From Candidatus Colimorpha enterica (GTDB taxonomy: Bacteria; Bacillota; Clostridia; Oscillospirales; CAG-272): 6,822 nucleotides of DNA. The translations under genes and the position numbers were made by a program. Shown here in pieces: positions 5,743-6,822 of this stretch. Location of the stretch: NCBI GenBank assembly GCA_000433515.1, contig FR891181.1, positions 1-6,822 of the forward strand. The letters are read 5' to 3'. The notes below the pieces were generated by a model. That model was given only the letters and a program-made list of their open reading frames with translations. It was not told where the DNA came from and ran no database searches. Every line of letters starts with the position of its first letter. The stretch's first letter is position 1.

Positions 5743-5801
5743 AAAAAAAACCTCCTGCGTCGCTGCAGATATGTATCTGTTCTGCCGCAGGAGGGCTTTT
5801 T
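5743..5801 (-). terminator. Strong bidirectional terminator between converging genes
   Basis: CCTCCTGCG (5751-5759) pairs perfectly with CGCAGGAGG (5786-5794). Eight A lie to the left (5743-5750) and five T to the right (5797-5801), so either strand yields a GC stem followed by a U-run. An inner CAGAT/ATCTG hairpin sits in the loop. It ends the minus-strand radical SAM operon (stop at 5802-5800, overlapping the structure's edge) and backs up the plus-strand terminator. Confidence 0.85.
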
Positions 5802-6420
5802 ATTGTTTCACCGTATAGGTGAACCTGTCGATGTCGGTTATTCCGAGCGAGAGCAGGAATTTTTCGCTTGCGTCAACGTCGCTTTCGCTGTTGAACCCCG
5901 GAATAAGCGGCAGACGCGCGGTTATCCTGTCGGGGGAGACGAGCGAGACGAGCATTTTCAGGTTTTCTGTCATGGTGTCGGAGCTTTTTCCGGTGTAGCT
6001 TTTATAGATCACGGGATCGGTGTCCTTGCAGTCCACAAAAAAGCGGTCGATGACACCTGCCGCCCTTTTCACGTTCTCCGTCGGGACGGCAAGCGAGGTC
6101 TCGGCGCATATCTTCCATTCGCCGCCGCAGATATTACGGAATTCCGCGATGAAACCGGGGTAGAGAAGCGGCTCGCCGCCTCCGAACGTCACCCCGCCTC
6201 CGGTGGCAAGAAAGTAAAGCCGGTCCTGCTTCACCCGGTTATAAAGCTCCTCCGGGGTCAGGTACAGTGTTTTCACCCCGTCCGAAACGCACTCCGGATT
6301 GAGGCAGTACCGGCAGCCGAGAGGACAGCCGCGGAAGCCGACAAGGGTAGTCACGCCCGCGCCGTCGGTGCCGAGTCGGTGTCTTGAGACTGCGAAAACC
6401 GGTGCTTTTGTGCCGCTCAA
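5800..6420 (-). CDS. PflA-like radical SAM protein (activating-enzyme type)
   Basis: A 206-residue radical SAM protein. The [4Fe-4S] motif CPLGCRYC gives Cys32, Cys36 and Cys39 (CX3CX2C, as in pyruvate formate-lyase activating enzyme), followed by LNPEC. The SAM-binding GGE motif is in TFGGGEPLLYP (80-84 for GGGEP). Later landmarks fit PflA: AETSLAVP (106-113), FVDCKDTDPVIYKSYTG (128-144) and RLPLIPGFN (169-177). It is shorter than the roughly 245-residue PflA and has no ferredoxin insert. Such proteins usually activate a glycyl radical enzyme, but none is visible here, so the target is unknown. The start is TTG, with GAGGT about 9 nt upstream. An in-frame stop lies 8 codons before it and there is no better start. 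The TTG overlaps the stop of the upstream gene (TTGA), so the two are coupled. Confidence 0.85.
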   Translation of the reverse strand: MSGTKAPVFAVSRHRLGTDGAGVTTLVGFRGCPLGCRYCLNPECVSDGVKTLYLTPEELYNRVKQDRLYFLATGGGVTFGGGEPLLYPGFIAEFRNICGGEWKICAETSLAVPTENVKRAAGVIDRFFVDCKDTDPVIYKSYTGKSSDTMTENLKMLVSLVSPDRITARLPLIPGFNSESDVDASEKFLLSLGITDIDRFTYTVKQ

Positions 6421-6822
6421 CCGGTTATGACCTCGAAAATGTCAACGTAACCGTAGGCGTTACGGTATACGTGCACCTCGAAGCCGTCATAGAGGAAGCC
6501 TGCGCCGTTTTCAACGAAGCAGTCGCAGACATACTGCTTCCATGCCTCCGTGACCTCGTCAAACCGGAAGCCGGAGAGCATTTTCCTGACGGCTTCGGGG
6601 TGGGAGTATATCAGCTCTCCGATATCCGGGACCTGTGCTCCCTCCGCATGAGGCGAGCCGGAGAAGATCCCCTCGACCCTTCCGCAGGACGGGTACGCGA
6701 TATCACCCTGAATTTCGAGAAATTCGCCGGTAGAGGGGAGGGCTTCGGATGTTGCCGGGATAAGACTGCCGTCGGAAACTCCGGTGCCGTTTTCTCCCGG
6801 ACGGAAGCCCTCCTTGCGGCAG
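6417..6822 (-). CDS. 3' end of an unrecognised gene upstream of the radical SAM gene (partial)
   Basis: The frame is open for 134 codons from the right window edge to a TGA at 6419-6417, with mostly G/C third positions like its neighbours, so it is very likely coding. Its beginning is outside the window. The visible part has a loose Gly/Ser/Pro-rich stretch near the edge, then SCGRVEGIFSG, a helical region around VPDIGELIYSHPEAVRKM, and a final YDGFEVHVYRNAYGYVDIFE with alternating strand-like residues. Three cysteines occur (one in SCGRVEG, two in CDC). There is no glycyl radical motif (RVxGY type) at this C-terminus, although SCGRVEG is superficially similar. I do not recognise the family. 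The stop overlaps the next start by two bases, suggesting a functional pair with the radical SAM enzyme. Confidence 0.7.
   Translation of the reverse strand, partial: CRKEGFRPGENGTGVSDGSLIPATSEALPSTGEFLEIQGDIAYPSCGRVEGIFSGSPHAEGAQVPDIGELIYSHPEAVRKMLSGFRFDEVTEAWKQYVCDCFVENGAGFLYDGFEVHVYRNAYGYVDIFEVITG

Noticed and set aside
5731..6387. Long open frame on the plus strand opposite the radical SAM gene (218 codons).
   Set aside because: It is antisense to a gene with intact radical SAM motifs, starts inside the terminators and shows no domain or ribosome binding site. It is a by-product of the GC-rich codon pattern of the real gene.
6640..6740. SCGRVEG in the partial gene as a glycyl radical motif.
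   Set aside because: The glycyl radical loop needs RVxGY-like context near the C-terminus with Gly after the conserved Val-x. Here it lies about 95 residues from the end and reads RVEGIFSG without the usual surroundings.

Overview
The window looks like a piece of a moderately GC-rich Clostridia genome, most like an uncultured gut Oscillospiraceae/Ruminococcaceae-type bacterium. This is inferred from four things: strong AGGAGG-type ribosome binding sites, frequent TTG/GTG starts, a Gld-type ABC operon carrying a DUF4340 gene, and a C-terminal NPSTSD-hydrophobic-KKKH signal in the one exported protein. No RNA genes, CRISPR array or insertion sequence were seen.

Layout. Positions 67-4732 hold a four-gene operon on the minus strand, transcribed right to left. 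Its genes are an ABC ATPase with a very acidic C-terminal tail, an ABC-2-type permease, a GldG-like membrane-anchored protein and a DUF4340 protein. The genes overlap by 1 nt or are 14-18 nt apart, so they are almost certainly co-transcribed and translationally coupled. The likely product is a membrane ABC complex (GldA/GldF-like core) with two single-anchor extracytoplasmic partners (GldG-like and DUF4340). Its substrate is unknown.

Positions 4733-5092 are a divergent regulatory region. On the operon side there are three TGTGAnT-type direct repeats spaced exactly 11 nt apart, plus a palindrome. On the other side there is a consensus TATAAT box with a 19-nt near-palindrome over its -35 position, then a leader of about 125 nt with hairpins.

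Positions 5093-5683 hold a plus-strand gene for a small exported protein. Its original C-terminal cell-surface tail is still present but lies in the -1 frame (5536-5637), so the gene carries a frameshift. Two terminators follow; the second is a symmetrical A-stem-T structure that also ends the converging minus-strand operon.

Positions 5800-6822 are the 3' end of another minus-strand operon: a short PflA-like radical SAM protein, coupled by a TTGA stop/start overlap to the end of an unrecognised gene that runs off the window.

Most interesting points: the frameshifted surface protein, the phased repeat array before the ABC operon, the acidic ATPase tail whose codons also form the permease ribosome binding site, and the radical SAM enzyme paired with an unknown partner. 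I did not find convincing evidence of a wholly new system.
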